Positions 28,108 through 38,522 of a stretch of DNA of 45,935 bases are shown piece after piece. Position 1 is the stretch's first letter. Each line of letters opens with the position of its first letter. The position numbers were made by a program, and so were the translations under genes. Origin of the DNA: Marinobacterium arenosum (GTDB lineage: Bacteria; Pseudomonadota; Gammaproteobacteria; Pseudomonadales; Balneatricaceae); assembly GCF_019795155.1 (NCBI RefSeq), contig NZ_JAILYN010000037.1, positions 1 to 45,935 of the forward strand. The letters are read 5' to 3'. The notes under the pieces are model-generated. The model was not told the origin of the DNA. It did no database searches and saw nothing but the letters and a program-made list of their open reading frames with translations.

Positions 28108-28611
28108 ATGCAGAAGAAGTTCATTGTGATGGGGGTTTCCGGTTGCGGAAAATCACTGATCGGCTCGATGTTGGCGGAGCGTCTCGGACTTGCATTTTTC
28201 GATGGCGACGACTTCCACCCGCGGGAGAACGTAGAGAAGATGCGTCAGGGAACACCGCTTAACGATCAGGACCGTTACGGCTGGTTACAGACGCTGAATG
28301 CATTGCTCAACCGGGAGGAGACTGCGGTCCTGGCCTGCTCCAGCCTGAAGCCTCAATATCGCAAGCAACTGCGCCACGGCAACGATGCGCAGCTGATCTA
28401 CCTGAAAGGGGATATCGAGACGATATGGAGCCGGCACAGCTGTCGCGAGGGCCACTACTTCAACGGTCGCGAGATGCTCGAAAGCCAGTTTCGTGAACTG
28501 ATTGAACCAGGGGCCGACGAGGCGATTCAGGTCGGTATCGACCAGCCCGCCGACCAGATCATTGCCGAGATTCTCGCCGCTTTGGCGGGCAGCGCTGGGG
28601 AGGTTCGTTAG
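28108..28611 (+). CDS. gntK: Gluconokinase
   Basis: 167 aa, usual length for the GntK/IdnK type. Walker A GVSGCGKS near the start, then FDGDDFHPRENVEKMRQGTPLNDQDRYGWL and LACSSLKPQYRKQLR, all diagnostic. Phosphorylates D-gluconate to 6-phosphogluconate for the Entner-Doudoroff or pentose phosphate route; cytoplasmic. The ATG at 28108 follows GGGAGG, 11 bases after the dctM stop, so it is in the transporter operon. Edd and Eda genes are not in the window. Confidence 0.95.
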   Translation: MQKKFIVMGVSGCGKSLIGSMLAERLGLAFFDGDDFHPRENVEKMRQGTPLNDQDRYGWLQTLNALLNREETAVLACSSLKPQYRKQLRHGNDAQLIYLKGDIETIWSRHSCREGHYFNGREMLESQFRELIEPGADEAIQVGIDQPADQIIAEILAALAGSAGEVR

Positions 28612-28630
28612 CGGCGGCCGTTTCCGCTGT

Positions 28631-28657
28631 CAGGCAGGGAGTTATTCTCCTTGCCTG
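28631..28657 (+). terminator. Stem-loop after gntK
   Basis: CAGGCAGGGAG and CTCCTTGCCTG form an 11-bp stem with one G-T wobble around TTATT. It lies 20 bases after gntK and 20 bases before the repressor's operator. It lacks a T tract, so it may attenuate or stabilise the mRNA rather than terminate fully. Confidence 0.5.
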
Positions 28658-28671
28658 ATCCGCTTGAAACG

Positions 28672-28691
28672 GTAACATGTTACGCGTAACA
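28672..28691 (+). promoter_or_regulatory. GntR operator overlapping the repressor's ribosome site
   Basis: TGTTACGCGTAACA (28678-28691) is a perfect palindrome of the GntR type with a different centre (GCGC-like instead of CCGG). It overlaps a second palindrome GTAACATGTTAC (28672-28683) and ends two bases before the repressor ATG at 28694, suggesting autoregulation at transcription and perhaps masking of initiation. Confidence 0.8.
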
Positions 28692-28693
28692 GG

Positions 28694-29722
28694 ATGCCGG
28701 ACACCAGAATGACCGCAAAAAGAAGAAGACCTACCCTCCAGGATGTCGCGGATCGCGTCGGCATCACCAAAATGACCGTAAGCCGGTACCTGAAGAGCCC
28801 CGAACAGGTGTCGGCGGCCCTGCAGGAGAAGATCCAGAAGGCGCTCGATGAGCTGGGCTACATCCCCAACAAGGTGCCCGATATCCTCTCCAGCTCAAAG
28901 AGTCATGCCATCGGACTGCTGGTGCCGTCACTGACTAACCAGGTGTTTGCCGAGGTGATCCGTGGATTTGAATCGGTGGCAGAACCGGCGGGTTACCAAA
29001 CCATGCTGGCCCACTATGGCTACAGCCAGAGCGCCGAAGAGGCGCGTATTGCCACCCTGCTAGCATACAACGTGGATGGTTTAATCCTCTCCGAGAGTAT
29101 TCATACCGATCGCGTACGCCGGATGATAAGGACCGCCGGTGTACCAGTGATCGAAGTGATGGACTCGGTCTCACCGGCTATCGAACAGGCGATAGGGTTC
29201 AATAACACCGCCGCCGCTCACGCCATGACCGAGTTGATGATCGCGCGCGGGCACCGCAATACCGTCTATTTCGCCGCCCGCATGGATGCGCGTACCCGAC
29301 TCAAGATTCGGGGGTATGAGCAGGCGATGCGCGAACACGGCCTGGAGCCGTTCAGCCTGCAAACCGAGGAGGCCTCCTCGTTTACCCGCGGGGCCTTGCT
29401 ACTGCGTCAGGCGCTGGACAAGCGCCCGGACCTGGACGGTATATTCTGCACCAATGACGACCTTGCCATCGGCGCCTTTTATGAGTGTCAGCGCCAGGGT
29501 ATCCCGGTGCCACAGCAGATCGGCATCGCCGGTTTCCATGGCCACGATATCGCCGGCGCAATGGTGCCGCGTTTGGCGACGGTGGTCACGCCGCGCGAGG
29601 AGATGGGGAGACTGGCGGCTGAAAACCTGCTGGCACGGTTGCGGGGCGAACCAGTCAGGCAACCGGTTATCGAGCTGCCATTCCGCCTGGAAGCTGGGGA
29701 GAGCCTGCGACCGGAGATCTGA
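28694..29722 (+). CDS. gntR: LacI-family gluconate repressor (GntR-like)
   Basis: 342 aa. The N-terminal LacI helix-turn-helix and hinge (TLQDVADRVGITKMTVSRYLKSPEQVS) precede a sugar-binding core (IGLLVPSLTNQVFAEVIRGFE through IGIAGFHGHDIAGAMVPRLATV). It resembles E. coli GntR, which binds TGTTACCGGTAACA and is released by gluconate. The two operators before the TRAP genes and one on its own start support that role. The ATG at 28694 has almost no ribosome site because the operator fills that space; ATG 28709 (MTAKRRRP) is an alternative. Confidence 0.9.
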   Translation: MPDTRMTAKRRRPTLQDVADRVGITKMTVSRYLKSPEQVSAALQEKIQKALDELGYIPNKVPDILSSSKSHAIGLLVPSLTNQVFAEVIRGFESVAEPAGYQTMLAHYGYSQSAEEARIATLLAYNVDGLILSESIHTDRVRRMIRTAGVPVIEVMDSVSPAIEQAIGFNNTAAAHAMTELMIARGHRNTVYFAARMDARTRLKIRGYEQAMREHGLEPFSLQTEEASSFTRGALLLRQALDKRPDLDGIFCTNDDLAIGAFYECQRQGIPVPQQIGIAGFHGHDIAGAMVPRLATVVTPREEMGRLAAENLLARLRGEPVRQPVIELPFRLEAGESLRPEI

Positions 29723-29781
29723 TCGCAAGCTCAAGGGGGAGCGAAAGTGGGGTCAGCCATGGCCGATCTTATATAGCTGGG

Positions 29782-30138
29782 TTATTTGGTGACCAGCAAC
29801 CGCTGGTCGACATATTCAGTCAGTCGATTGCGGGTGTAATCATCCAGCCAGCAGAACTGCAGCCCGAACTCGAAAGCACTCTGCGACAACCTACGCTTGT
29901 AGACCACCCGGCAATCGAACAGCAGCGGCTGCCCCTCCAGCGAAAAGCTCACCGTCAATGACTGTCCACTGCCCATCTCGGGCGAGTAGAGTTCCGCCAG
30001 CCGCTGATCGCCGCTGACCAGCAGACCGCCAACACTGAGGTTGACCAGTTGGGCGACCACGGTCGCCCCCCAACTATTACAAACCTCCACCGGCAGCGAA
30101 ACATCTACCCGGGGGTGTAGTCGTCGTTCAGCACTCAT
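29782..30138 (-). CDS. PilZ domain protein (c-di-GMP binding)
   Basis: 118 aa, a stand-alone PilZ domain. The two c-di-GMP contact motifs are present: RRLHPR at residues 5-10 (RxxxR form) and NLSVGG at about 33-38 ([D/N]xSxxG). Such proteins act as c-di-GMP effectors for motility, exopolysaccharide or adhesion. The ATG at 30138 follows AGGACGCTG. It is monocistronic and convergent with the gntR homologue. A c-di-GMP enzyme is encoded in this window at 42999. Confidence 0.9.
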   Translation of the reverse strand: MSAERRLHPRVDVSLPVEVCNSWGATVVAQLVNLSVGGLLVSGDQRLAELYSPEMGSGQSLTVSFSLEGQPLLFDCRVVYKRRLSQSAFEFGLQFCWLDDYTRNRLTEYVDQRLLVTK

Positions 30139-30188
30139 CAGCGTCCTGCCTCCCCGGCATACAAATGGGAATCAATCGCAAAAAACCG

Positions 30189-30224
30189 ATTGACAGCACC
30201 GGCCAAGATATTGATAATCATTAT
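30189..30224 (+). promoter_or_regulatory. Sigma-70 promoter with embedded Fur-type box
   Basis: TTGACA (30189-30194, perfect -35), 17 bases, GATAAT (30212-30217, -10 with one mismatch). GATAATCATTATC (30212-30224) is a 6-1-6 palindrome matching the Fur hexamer array and covers the -10 and the expected start site, so iron-loaded Fur would block it. No coding region follows before the terminator at 30310. Confidence 0.85.
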
Positions 30225-30338
30225 CACTCTCATTGGCAATATATCTGCAGACAGGAGGCGGCTGATACCGAAATTTGTTCACGCACGATCTCACCTCACC
30301 TCATTTATTCGGCAACCCCTCGGGTTGCCGTTTTTTTA
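30224..30338 (+). ncRNA. Candidate Fur-controlled small RNA (RyhB/PrrF-like architecture)
   Basis: A transcript starting about 7 bases after the -10 would run about 115 nt to the end of the terminator's T tract. It contains no convincing reading frame: an AGGAGG at 30253-30258 is not followed by a start codon at usable distance. It does have a C-rich, weakly structured stretch CTCACCTCACCTC (30290-30302) that could pair with ribosome-binding sites. A strong Fur-type promoter, short length and intrinsic terminator in an otherwise empty spacer are the features of iron-sparing sRNAs. No sequence homology to RyhB or PrrF is claimed. Confidence 0.65.
30310..30338 (+). terminator. Strong intrinsic terminator ending the candidate sRNA
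   Basis: CGGCAACCC and GGGTTGCCG form a perfect 9-bp stem with loop CTC, followed by seven T. No coding gene on the plus strand ends upstream of it, as the PilZ gene runs the other way, so it must serve a non-coding transcript. Confidence 0.9.
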
Positions 30339-30631
30339 TTATTCCGCCGCTATTACAACACATCCGAACAAACGTTCAATTCAGAAAGTGTTCAGTATAG
30401 CCCTGCTAAGTGGCTGTTAATTGCGCCAACGCAGCCCGATCTATCCATCGCTGACGCTGACCGAAGAGAGCCGCCGGCACGAACCCGCCCCGCCAAATGT
30501 CGTAGCCAGACCAAGTTTCGTCCTACCGGCAATGGGTACAGGGCTTAATCGATTGCGCCGTCTTCGATATACTTCCAGCCCTATTGCGTGGAGAAACCCC
30601 GCCAAATTGTGGGTAAATACGGGAATTGTGC
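30339..30631. other. Leader region of dapC, no gene seen
   Basis: About 290 bases between the sRNA terminator and dapC. No structure or reading frame I can support; the dapC promoter should lie in it. Confidence 0.4.
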
Positions 30632-31831
30632 ATGAACCACGAACTGCAGAAGCTGCAACCCTATCCGTTCGAGAAACTCAGCCAGCTGAAGGCGGCGGTG
30701 ACGCCTCCCGCCGAGCTTGAACATATCGCGCTGTCGATCGGTGAACCCAAGCATCCGGCGCCGCCGTTCGTGGCCCAGGCGCTGGCCGACAACCTGGACA
30801 AGCTGGCCAATTACCCGACCACCAAGGGTCTGCCGGAGCTGCGCCAGGCGATTGCCAGCTGGTGCGAGCGCCGTTTCCAGCTGACCGACGGCAGCCTGGA
30901 CCCGGAGCACAATGTCCTGCCGGTCAACGGCACCCGTGAGGCGATCTTCGCCTTCACCCAGGCGGCGGTAAACCGCAGCGACGATGCCCTGGTGGTATCG
31001 CCGAACCCGTTCTACCAGATCTACGAAGGCGCCGCCTACCTGGCCGGCGCCCAGCCCCACTACCTGAACTGCACGGCCGACAACAACTTCATCCCGGATT
31101 ACGACGCGGTACCGGCCGAGATCTGGCAGCGCTGCCAGATTCTGTTCCTCTGCTCACCGAGCAACCCGACCGGCGCGGTGACCGACCTGGCGACGCTGAA
31201 GAAACTGATCGCCCTGTCCGACCGGTACGACTTCATCATCGCCTCCGACGAGTGTTATTCCGAGATCTACCTGGACGAGAGCCAACCGCCGGTCGGCCTG
31301 CTGCAGGCCTGCGCCGAACTGGGCCGTGACGACTACAAGAACTGCGTGGTGATGCACAGCCTGTCCAAGCGCTCCAACCTGCCGGGGCTGCGCTCCGGGT
31401 TTATCGCCGGCGATGCGGCGCTGCTCGGCCCATTCCTGCAGTACCGCACCTACCACGGCTGCTCGATGCCGATCCAGACCCAGTTGGCCTCGATCGCCGC
31501 CTGGCACGACGAAGATCACGTGCTGGAGAACCGCAGTCAGTACCGCCGCAAGTTCGACGCGGTACTGAATATCCTGTCGCCGGTGCTGGACGTGAACAAA
31601 CCGGATGCCAGCTTCTACCTGTGGGCGCCGACGCCGATCGCCGACGACCAGTTCGCCCAGGGGCTGTTCGCCAGCCAGAATGTCACCGTACTACCGGGCC
31701 GCTACCTGTCCCGTGAGGCCGACGGCCAGCTGCCGGGCGCCAACTATGTACGGATGGCGCTGGTGGCCACACTGGAGGAATGTACCGAGGCGGCCGAGCG
31801 CATTCGTCGCTACGTGGAGGGGCTGCAATGA
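30632..31831 (+). CDS. dapC: Succinyldiaminopimelate transaminase
   Basis: PLP enzyme of class I/II aminotransferases (399 aa). It converts N-succinyl-2-amino-6-ketopimelate to N-succinyl-L,L-diaminopimelate in lysine and peptidoglycan precursor synthesis. Motifs: [23 protein letters not shown], and the PLP Lys in [16 protein letters not shown]. The ATG at 30632 is chosen; a TTG six bases upstream is also in frame. The next gene starts within its stop codon (ATGA). Neighbours dapD and dapE confirm the pathway. Confidence 0.95.
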   Translation: MNHELQKLQPYPFEKLSQLKAAVTPPAELEHIALSIGEPKHPAPPFVAQALADNLDKLANYPTTKGLPELRQAIASWCERRFQLTDGSLDPEHNVLPVNGTREAIFAFTQAAVNRSDDALVVSPNPFYQIYEGAAYLAGAQPHYLNCTADNNFIPDYDAVPAEIWQRCQILFLCSPSNPTGAVTDLATLKKLIALSDRYDFIIASDECYSEIYLDESQPPVGLLQACAELGRDDYKNCVVMHSLSKRSNLPGLRSGFIAGDAALLGPFLQYRTYHGCSMPIQTQLASIAAWHDEDHVLENRSQYRRKFDAVLNILSPVLDVNKPDASFYLWAPTPIADDQFAQGLFASQNVTVLPGRYLSREADGQLPGANYVRMALVATLEECTEAAERIRRYVEGLQ

Positions 31832-32175
31832 TCACGATGTACGGCATCAAGAACTGCGACACCATCAAGAAAGCACGCAAGTGGCTGGAAGCCCGGGGTA
31901 TCGACTACCGGTTCCACGACTACCGGGCCGACGGCCTGGACGAAGCCCAACTGCGCGGCTGGTGCGACGAACTGGGCTGGGAGCAGCTGCTGAACAAGCG
32001 CGGCACCACCTGGCGCCAGTTGCCGGACGCGGTCAAGGCATCGATCGACGGCGACTCGGCGATCCAGGTGATGCTGGACAACCCGGCGGCGATCAAGCGC
32101 CCGCTGCTGGACAGCGGCGCGCAGCGTACACTGGGTTTTAAAGAGGCCGAGTACCAGACCCTGTTTGCCGAGTGA
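31828..32175 (+). CDS. ArsC/Spx-family reductase-like protein (YffB type)
   Basis: 115 aa, thioredoxin-fold ArsC-like protein: [18 protein letters not shown] has a single Cys in the position of the ArsC/Spx N-terminal Cys (CxxxK form), and IKRPLLDSG is the conserved cis-Pro region. YffB homologues often sit beside dap genes, but their substrate is not established; a glutathione-dependent reductase role has been suggested for the family. The start overlaps the dapC stop by 4 bases, after GTGGAGGGGCTGCA. Confidence 0.88.
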   Translation: MITMYGIKNCDTIKKARKWLEARGIDYRFHDYRADGLDEAQLRGWCDELGWEQLLNKRGTTWRQLPDAVKASIDGDSAIQVMLDNPAAIKRPLLDSGAQRTLGFKEAEYQTLFAE

Positions 32176-32287
32176 TTTTCTAAGTAAGTTTGCTGAATAA
32201 AAAGGCGGTAGCAAACCGCCCGCAACCAATAACCTGCCGCCGGCCTATTGCGCCGGCGGCCGACAGAACAAGTTTATGGAGTGAGTA

Positions 32288-33319
32288 ATGGCGAATTTTG
32301 CATTTGGCCTGGGTGTAGGCACCAAGTCTTCGGACGGCGACTGGCTGGAGGTTTACTACAACGCACCGCTGCTGAACGCTTCCGAAGCGCTGGTCAAGGC
32401 GGCAGGCGATGCGGTCGGCTATGACGGCGGCAACGCGGCGATCGAACTGAACGCCGACGCCCTGGCCGACCTGGAAGCGGCCTTCCTGGCGGTCGACGCC
32501 CAGGACCAGGCGGAGATCAGCGAAGTGTTGAAAGGCACCCAGCAGCCGCTGGTACTGTGCATCCTGGAATCCGACAGCGCGCCGTCCAGCACCGCCGAGG
32601 TCTACCTGAAGCTGGCGCTGCTGTCGCACCGCCTGGTCAAGCCGCACGGTATCGATCTGAGCGGTATGTTCGGCCTGCTGCCGAACGTCGCCTGGACCAA
32701 CGAAGGCGCCATCGCGCTGGAAGACCTGCCGAAGCGCCAGCTGGCCGCCCGCGCCCAGGGCCGGGTGCTGGATGTCCAGTCTGTCGACAAATTCCCGAAA
32801 ATGACCAACTACGTGGTGCCGGCCGGTATCCGCGTCGGCGACGCCGCCCGCATCCGCCTGGGTGCCCATGTCGGCGAAGGCACCACCGTGATGCATGAAG
32901 GCTTCATCAACTTCAACGCCGGTACTATGGGCGTGTCGATGGTCGAAGGTCGTATCTCCGCCGGCGTGGTGGTCGGCAACGGCTCCGACCTGGGCGGCGG
33001 CTGCTCCACCATGGGCACCCTGTCCGGTGGTAACGACGTGGTGATCTCGGTCGGCGAGAACTGCCTGCTGGGCGCCAACGCCGGCCTGGGCATCCCGTTG
33101 GGCGACCGTTGCACTCTGGAAGCCGGCCTGTACCTGACCGGCGGCTCCAAGGTCACCCTGCTGGACGACCAGAACAACGAGGTCAGCGTGGTCAAGGCGG
33201 CCGAACTGGCCGGCAAACCGGACCTGCTGTTCCGCCGCAACTCGCAGAACGGCCGCATCGAAGTGAAAACCAACAAGTCCGCGATCGAACTGAACGAAGA
33301 GCTGCACAAGCACAACTAA
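32288..33319 (+). CDS. dapD: 2,3,4,5-tetrahydropyridine-2,6-dicarboxylate N-succinyltransferase (long, Pseudomonas type)
   Basis: 343 aa. It adds succinyl from succinyl-CoA to tetrahydrodipicolinate, committing to the succinylase branch. The opening MANFAFGLGVGTKSSDGDWLEVYYNAPLL and the left-handed beta-helix hexapeptide region (VGDAARIRLGAHVGEGTTVMHEGFINFNAGT and following) match the 340-residue class found in pseudomonads rather than the 274-residue E. coli form. The ATG at 32288 follows GGAGTGAGTA. A hairpin terminator follows, with dapE starting 104 bases on. Confidence 0.95.
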   Translation: MANFAFGLGVGTKSSDGDWLEVYYNAPLLNASEALVKAAGDAVGYDGGNAAIELNADALADLEAAFLAVDAQDQAEISEVLKGTQQPLVLCILESDSAPSSTAEVYLKLALLSHRLVKPHGIDLSGMFGLLPNVAWTNEGAIALEDLPKRQLAARAQGRVLDVQSVDKFPKMTNYVVPAGIRVGDAARIRLGAHVGEGTTVMHEGFINFNAGTMGVSMVEGRISAGVVVGNGSDLGGGCSTMGTLSGGNDVVISVGENCLLGANAGLGIPLGDRCTLEAGLYLTGGSKVTLLDDQNNEVSVVKAAELAGKPDLLFRRNSQNGRIEVKTNKSAIELNEELHKHN

Positions 33320-33341
33320 GCCACGCTTAGCTGTCTCTTAT

Positions 33342-33369
33342 GCCGGGTACAATCGTACCCGGCTTCTGT
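33342..33369 (+). terminator. Hairpin between dapD and dapE
   Basis: GCCGGGTAC and GTACCCGGC form a perfect 9-bp stem around AATC, followed by TTCTGTTT. Probably partial termination, since dapE and rlmA follow closely. Confidence 0.75.
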
Positions 33370-33390
33370 TTATAGGCTAACAGAGCCCCT

Positions 33391-35414
<2,024 letters not shown>

Positions 35415-35439
35415 GCCGAGTGAATCGAATAAACCGCCA

Positions 35440-35718
35440 ATGCGCATGAAACCGCTCAAGCGCTGGCTGCAACGCCGGGCCGACAACTATCAGCAGAATA
35501 TCCGGCTGCTGATCACCGGCTTCGTGCTGTTCGCTGTCGGCGGCGGCCTGGTGGTCGCCGGCGAGTTCCTGCTACGGCCGTCGTTGATGCAGGAGCTGCT
35601 GGCACTGCTTGGCTTGATCCTGCTCGGCGGCGGCCTCATACTGGCGCTGCTCGGCTACCTGAGCCTCAGCCTGCTGAGACTTTTCCGCTTCTTTAACGAT
35701 GAATCGATCGATGACTGA
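35440..35718 (+). CDS. Small inner-membrane protein (unknown)
   Basis: 92 aa. A Lys/Arg-rich N-terminus (MRMKPLKRWLQRRADNYQQ), then two long Gly/Leu-rich membrane helices (LLITGFVLFAVGGGLVVAGEF and LLALLGLILLGGGLILALLGYL), both ends predicted cytoplasmic. No family recognised. The start is uncertain: ATG 35440 and ATG 35446 are both possible and neither has a clear ribosome site. It lies 25 bases after rlmA and overlaps the next gene by 8 bases, so it is part of that operon. Confidence 0.65.
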   Translation: MRMKPLKRWLQRRADNYQQNIRLLITGFVLFAVGGGLVVAGEFLLRPSLMQELLALLGLILLGGGLILALLGYLSLSLLRLFRFFNDESIDD

Positions 35719-36094
35719 ACAACGCCACCCCGATATCGAAATCTACGTCAAGGACCGCTCCATCGAGCAGATCGAGCAATGGCTGGACGCCATCGGCGAT
35801 TCGCTGCAGAAGAGCGTCGATCAGGGCCTGGTGCACGAATACCGTTTAGAGATCAACGGCAGTCGCGTGCCGGTAATGATCCACGAGAAGGTGGCCGGCA
35901 AGGCCTGGTTCAGCGTCTGGTTCAAGCAGAACCCGACCGACTGGCCACAGGACCTCGACTGCGCCAAGGCGGCATCCGAGGCGATGGCCACCCAGATCCG
36001 CTGCATCGCCGGCGGCTGGAACGACGGCGACGAGCCCGACGAATACTGGAAAGTCGAGAACGGCCAGCAGGAAAAGATCGTCTGGCGAACCTGA
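35711..36094 (+). CDS. Conserved-looking cytoplasmic protein (unknown)
   Basis: 127 aa, acidic, starting MTEQRHPDIEIYVKDRS. Segments IEQWLDAIGDSL, MIHEKVAGKAWFSVWFKQNPTDWPQDLDCAKAA and WNDGDEPDEYWKVE suggest a compact alpha/beta domain rich in Trp. I do not know the family. An upstream in-frame ATG at 35699 is possible. It is the last gene of the dapE-rlmA transcript. Confidence 0.7.
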   Translation: MTEQRHPDIEIYVKDRSIEQIEQWLDAIGDSLQKSVDQGLVHEYRLEINGSRVPVMIHEKVAGKAWFSVWFKQNPTDWPQDLDCAKAASEAMATQIRCIAGGWNDGDEPDEYWKVENGQQEKIVWRT

Positions 36095-36124
36095 TTTATC
36101 CTCCGTAGCCCTACCTTACAGCCC

Positions 36125-36360
36125 CTGAATATCGTCGCCCGCGGAACCGGCTGCTACAAAGTTACCGTAGCAGCCCGCTTGGTATGCCTCTTGGGTGCCG
36201 AGGGCGACACCGGCAGAATATGCCAACCCTGTCGCGGTCGGAGCCCGCTGCTACAGGGTTCGGTGGTCCGTAGCGCCCGCTCTGAGGGCGACATCCACCG
36301 AGCTGCGCCAACCTTGTCGCGGATAAATCCGCTCCTGCAAGGGCATATCTGGTCACCAGC
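36125..36360. repeat. REP-like repeat cluster
   Basis: Intergenic tract of alternating GC-rich arms: TCGCCCGCGGAACCGGCTGC, GTAGCAGCCCGCTTGG, and TCGCGGTCGGAGCCCGCTGC (within 36232-36254), ending with TCGCGGATAAATCCGCTCCT, a typical pseudomonad REP. The 23 bases at 36232-36254 recur exactly at 42776-42798. It fills the convergent gap between the unknown gene and the EamA transporter; no gene is present. Confidence 0.75.
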
Positions 36361-36393
36361 CTTTCAGCCGCACAACCTATTCTTTCGCGGGAC

Positions 36394-37302
36394 TCAGCGC
36401 TTCGCCCTTTGCGCCGCCCACTGCTGGAACCCCACCGCGGCGACGATCAATACCAGGCCGATATAGGTGGCCGGATGGATCTGTTCGCCCAGCAGCTGGT
36501 TGATAAAGATCAGCGAGATAAACGGCGACAGGAAGATCAGGTTGCTGACCCGGCTGGTATGGCTGGCCTTCTTCATCGCCGACAACCACAGCATAAAGGT
36601 CAACCCCATCTCGAACAGGCCGACGTAGGCTGCCCCAAGCAGCCCCTGCGGCGCCATATCGAAGCCGTCGGTCAGTGCGGTCAGTAATATCACCAGCGGC
36701 AGGCTGTTCAGGAAACAGAGCAACAGCCCCACCGTGGCCGGCGCGTCATTACGGGCGTTGAAAATCCAGTACAGCGCCCAGATCACCGTACTGACCATCG
36801 CCAGCAATACCCCCAGCGGGCTGTCGAACTGCAAGCCGGTCAGGTCGCCGCGGGTGGAGATCACCAGCACTCCGAGATAGCCCAGCGCCATCGCCAGCAG
36901 GTCGGAGCGACGCAATGGCTGGCCCAGTAGCGGCACCGCCAGTAACGACAGGGTCAGCGCCCAGGTGTAGTTCAGTGGCTGAGCCTGCTGGGCTGGCAAC
37001 AGGTCGTAGGCCTGGAACAGCACCGCATAGTAGAGGCAGGGGTTGATCGCACCGAGCAGCAGGTAGCGCCCCGGAGTACGACGCCAGTAGTGCAGCAGCG
37101 TCGACCACTGTTTGTTGATCGTCACCGCCAGCGCCAGCACCAGGGTCGACACCACACTGGCCGCCGCCACCAACTGGAACGGCGTCAGGTACTGCAGCGA
37201 CAGCTTGAAGGCCGTCGCCACGGTCGACCAGAGCAGCACGGCACAGAGCCCCAGCAGCATCGCCTGACGTTGATTTTTCTCAGTGGTGATCGACCGATCC
37301 AT
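36394..37302 (-). CDS. EamA/DMT-family transporter
   Basis: 302 aa with ten predicted membrane helices in two EamA repeats: LLWSTVATAFKLSLQYLTPFQLVA at the start of repeat 1, GYLGVLVISTRGDL at its end, and FLSPFISLIFINQLLGEQIHPATYIG in repeat 2. A metabolite exporter by family, substrate unknown. The ATG at 37302 (MDRSITTEK) follows CTAGGAGTCCGCTCG; the open frame upstream has no start signal. It is not closely similar to the transporter at 4856. No regulator is adjacent. Confidence 0.9.
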   Translation of the reverse strand: MDRSITTEKNQRQAMLLGLCAVLLWSTVATAFKLSLQYLTPFQLVAAASVVSTLVLALAVTINKQWSTLLHYWRRTPGRYLLLGAINPCLYYAVLFQAYDLLPAQQAQPLNYTWALTLSLLAVPLLGQPLRRSDLLAMALGYLGVLVISTRGDLTGLQFDSPLGVLLAMVSTVIWALYWIFNARNDAPATVGLLLCFLNSLPLVILLTALTDGFDMAPQGLLGAAYVGLFEMGLTFMLWLSAMKKASHTSRVSNLIFLSPFISLIFINQLLGEQIHPATYIGLVLIVAAVGFQQWAAQRAKR

Positions 37303-37456
37303 CGAGCGGACTCCTAGGTGGCAACAAACAACGGCGATCCGGCTTGATAGCCAAGTCGCAGAAAGACGCGCCAGTGTAGGGATCAGGGCACAGGCTGGCA
37401 ATGCCGCAGCATGCAACAACGGGTCGCAATATTCGAAATGACTAAACGCGAGGCGG

Positions 37457-37888
37457 TCAGGCGTGGGCGCTGATCTGCTGGCGGGAGCTGTCGATCTCGT
37501 CCAGCATCAGCCTGCCGGTCGACATCAGCGCCACCTTGGCGAAGTAATCGGCACCGCGGCGAGCATCGCGTGGCATCATCGCCTCGGTATGGATATGGCT
37601 GACCAGGTAGGCGTAATCACCGCGCCGCTGTTCGTTGATCGAGTGATTCAACCGGTCGACCACCGCCGGGGTATTCAGTTCGTCGAAGTCCGGATAGGCA
37701 CTCTGGCTTTCCGGCAACTCGAACCTGGCATCGCTGGCCGGCCGCGCCTCGATCGGGCGGTACAGATCCTGATTGGCCGAGATCATGCTAAGCAGCATGG
37801 AGAACTGCGCACCGCTGCCGCCCTGAACCGCCTGGCTCAGGTTGGAGGTGTAGTTCTCGATGCGGGATTCTATCCGCTCTGCTTTCAT
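37457..37888 (-). CDS. Hypothetical protein
   Basis: 143 aa, soluble and mostly helical. The opening MKAERIESRIENYTSNLSQAV is followed by a Ser/Met/Gln-rich segment, then ELNTPAVVDRLNHSINEQRRGDYAYLVSHIHTEAMM and YFAKVALMSTGRLMLDEID. No family recognised. The start ATG is preceded by GAGCAGCG. It is divergent from greB with a 100-base gap. Confidence 0.65.
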   Translation of the reverse strand: MKAERIESRIENYTSNLSQAVQGGSGAQFSMLLSMISANQDLYRPIEARPASDARFELPESQSAYPDFDELNTPAVVDRLNHSINEQRRGDYAYLVSHIHTEAMMPRDARRGADYFAKVALMSTGRLMLDEIDSSRQQISAHA

Positions 37889-37988
37889 CGCTGCTCAATC
37901 AGTTAATTACAGTTCCCCTTTAGATCGGCCTGGCGCTAGAATTCTTTAGCATAAACAACCGATTAGTTTTCAAGGTATTGGCTGAATC

Positions 37989-38507
37989 ATGAGTCGCTGG
38001 CGTCCCCCGCAACCGAAAAGCTCCAACTACATCACCGCCGAGGGCTACAAGCGCCTGAACGACGAGCTGAAATACCTGTGGAAGGTGAAACGGCCGGAGG
38101 TCACCCAGGCGGTCAAGGAAGCCGCCGCCCAGGGCGACCGCTCGGAGAACGCCGAGTATATCTACGGCAAGAAACAGCTGCGCGAGATCGACCGCCGGGT
38201 GCGTTACCTGTCCAAGCGGCTCGATCATCTGAAGGTGGTCGACCGTATCCCCGATAACCGGGATACGGTGTTCTTTGGCGCCTGGGTCACCCTGGTCGAC
38301 GAACAGGACCAGCAACAGCGTTACCGGATCGTCGGCCCCGACGAGATCGACCCGGCGCAAAGCTATATCAGCATGGACTCGCCACTGGCGCGGGTACTGC
38401 TGAAGAAACAGCTCGGCGACGAGGTGATGCTGCGCAAGCCCAATGGCGATGAGGTCTGGTACGAGATACTGCAGATCGACTATGAAGCTTACGATAGCGG
38501 TTTGTAG
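37989..38507 (+). CDS. greB: Transcription elongation factor GreB
   Basis: 172 aa. Binds the RNA polymerase secondary channel and stimulates cleavage of backtracked transcripts. N-terminal coiled coil with the acidic tip GDRSENAEYIYGKKQLREIDRR (Asp/Glu pair used in cleavage), then the FKBP-like C-terminal domain (VGPDEIDPAQSYISMDSPLARVLL). TAEGYKRLNDELKYLW and YIYGKK distinguish GreB from GreA. The ATG at 37989 is the natural start. Confidence 0.95.
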   Translation: MSRWRPPQPKSSNYITAEGYKRLNDELKYLWKVKRPEVTQAVKEAAAQGDRSENAEYIYGKKQLREIDRRVRYLSKRLDHLKVVDRIPDNRDTVFFGAWVTLVDEQDQQQRYRIVGPDEIDPAQSYISMDSPLARVLLKKQLGDEVMLRKPNGDEVWYEILQIDYEAYDSGL

Positions 38508-38522
38508 GTAGTGCTGAGTTGA

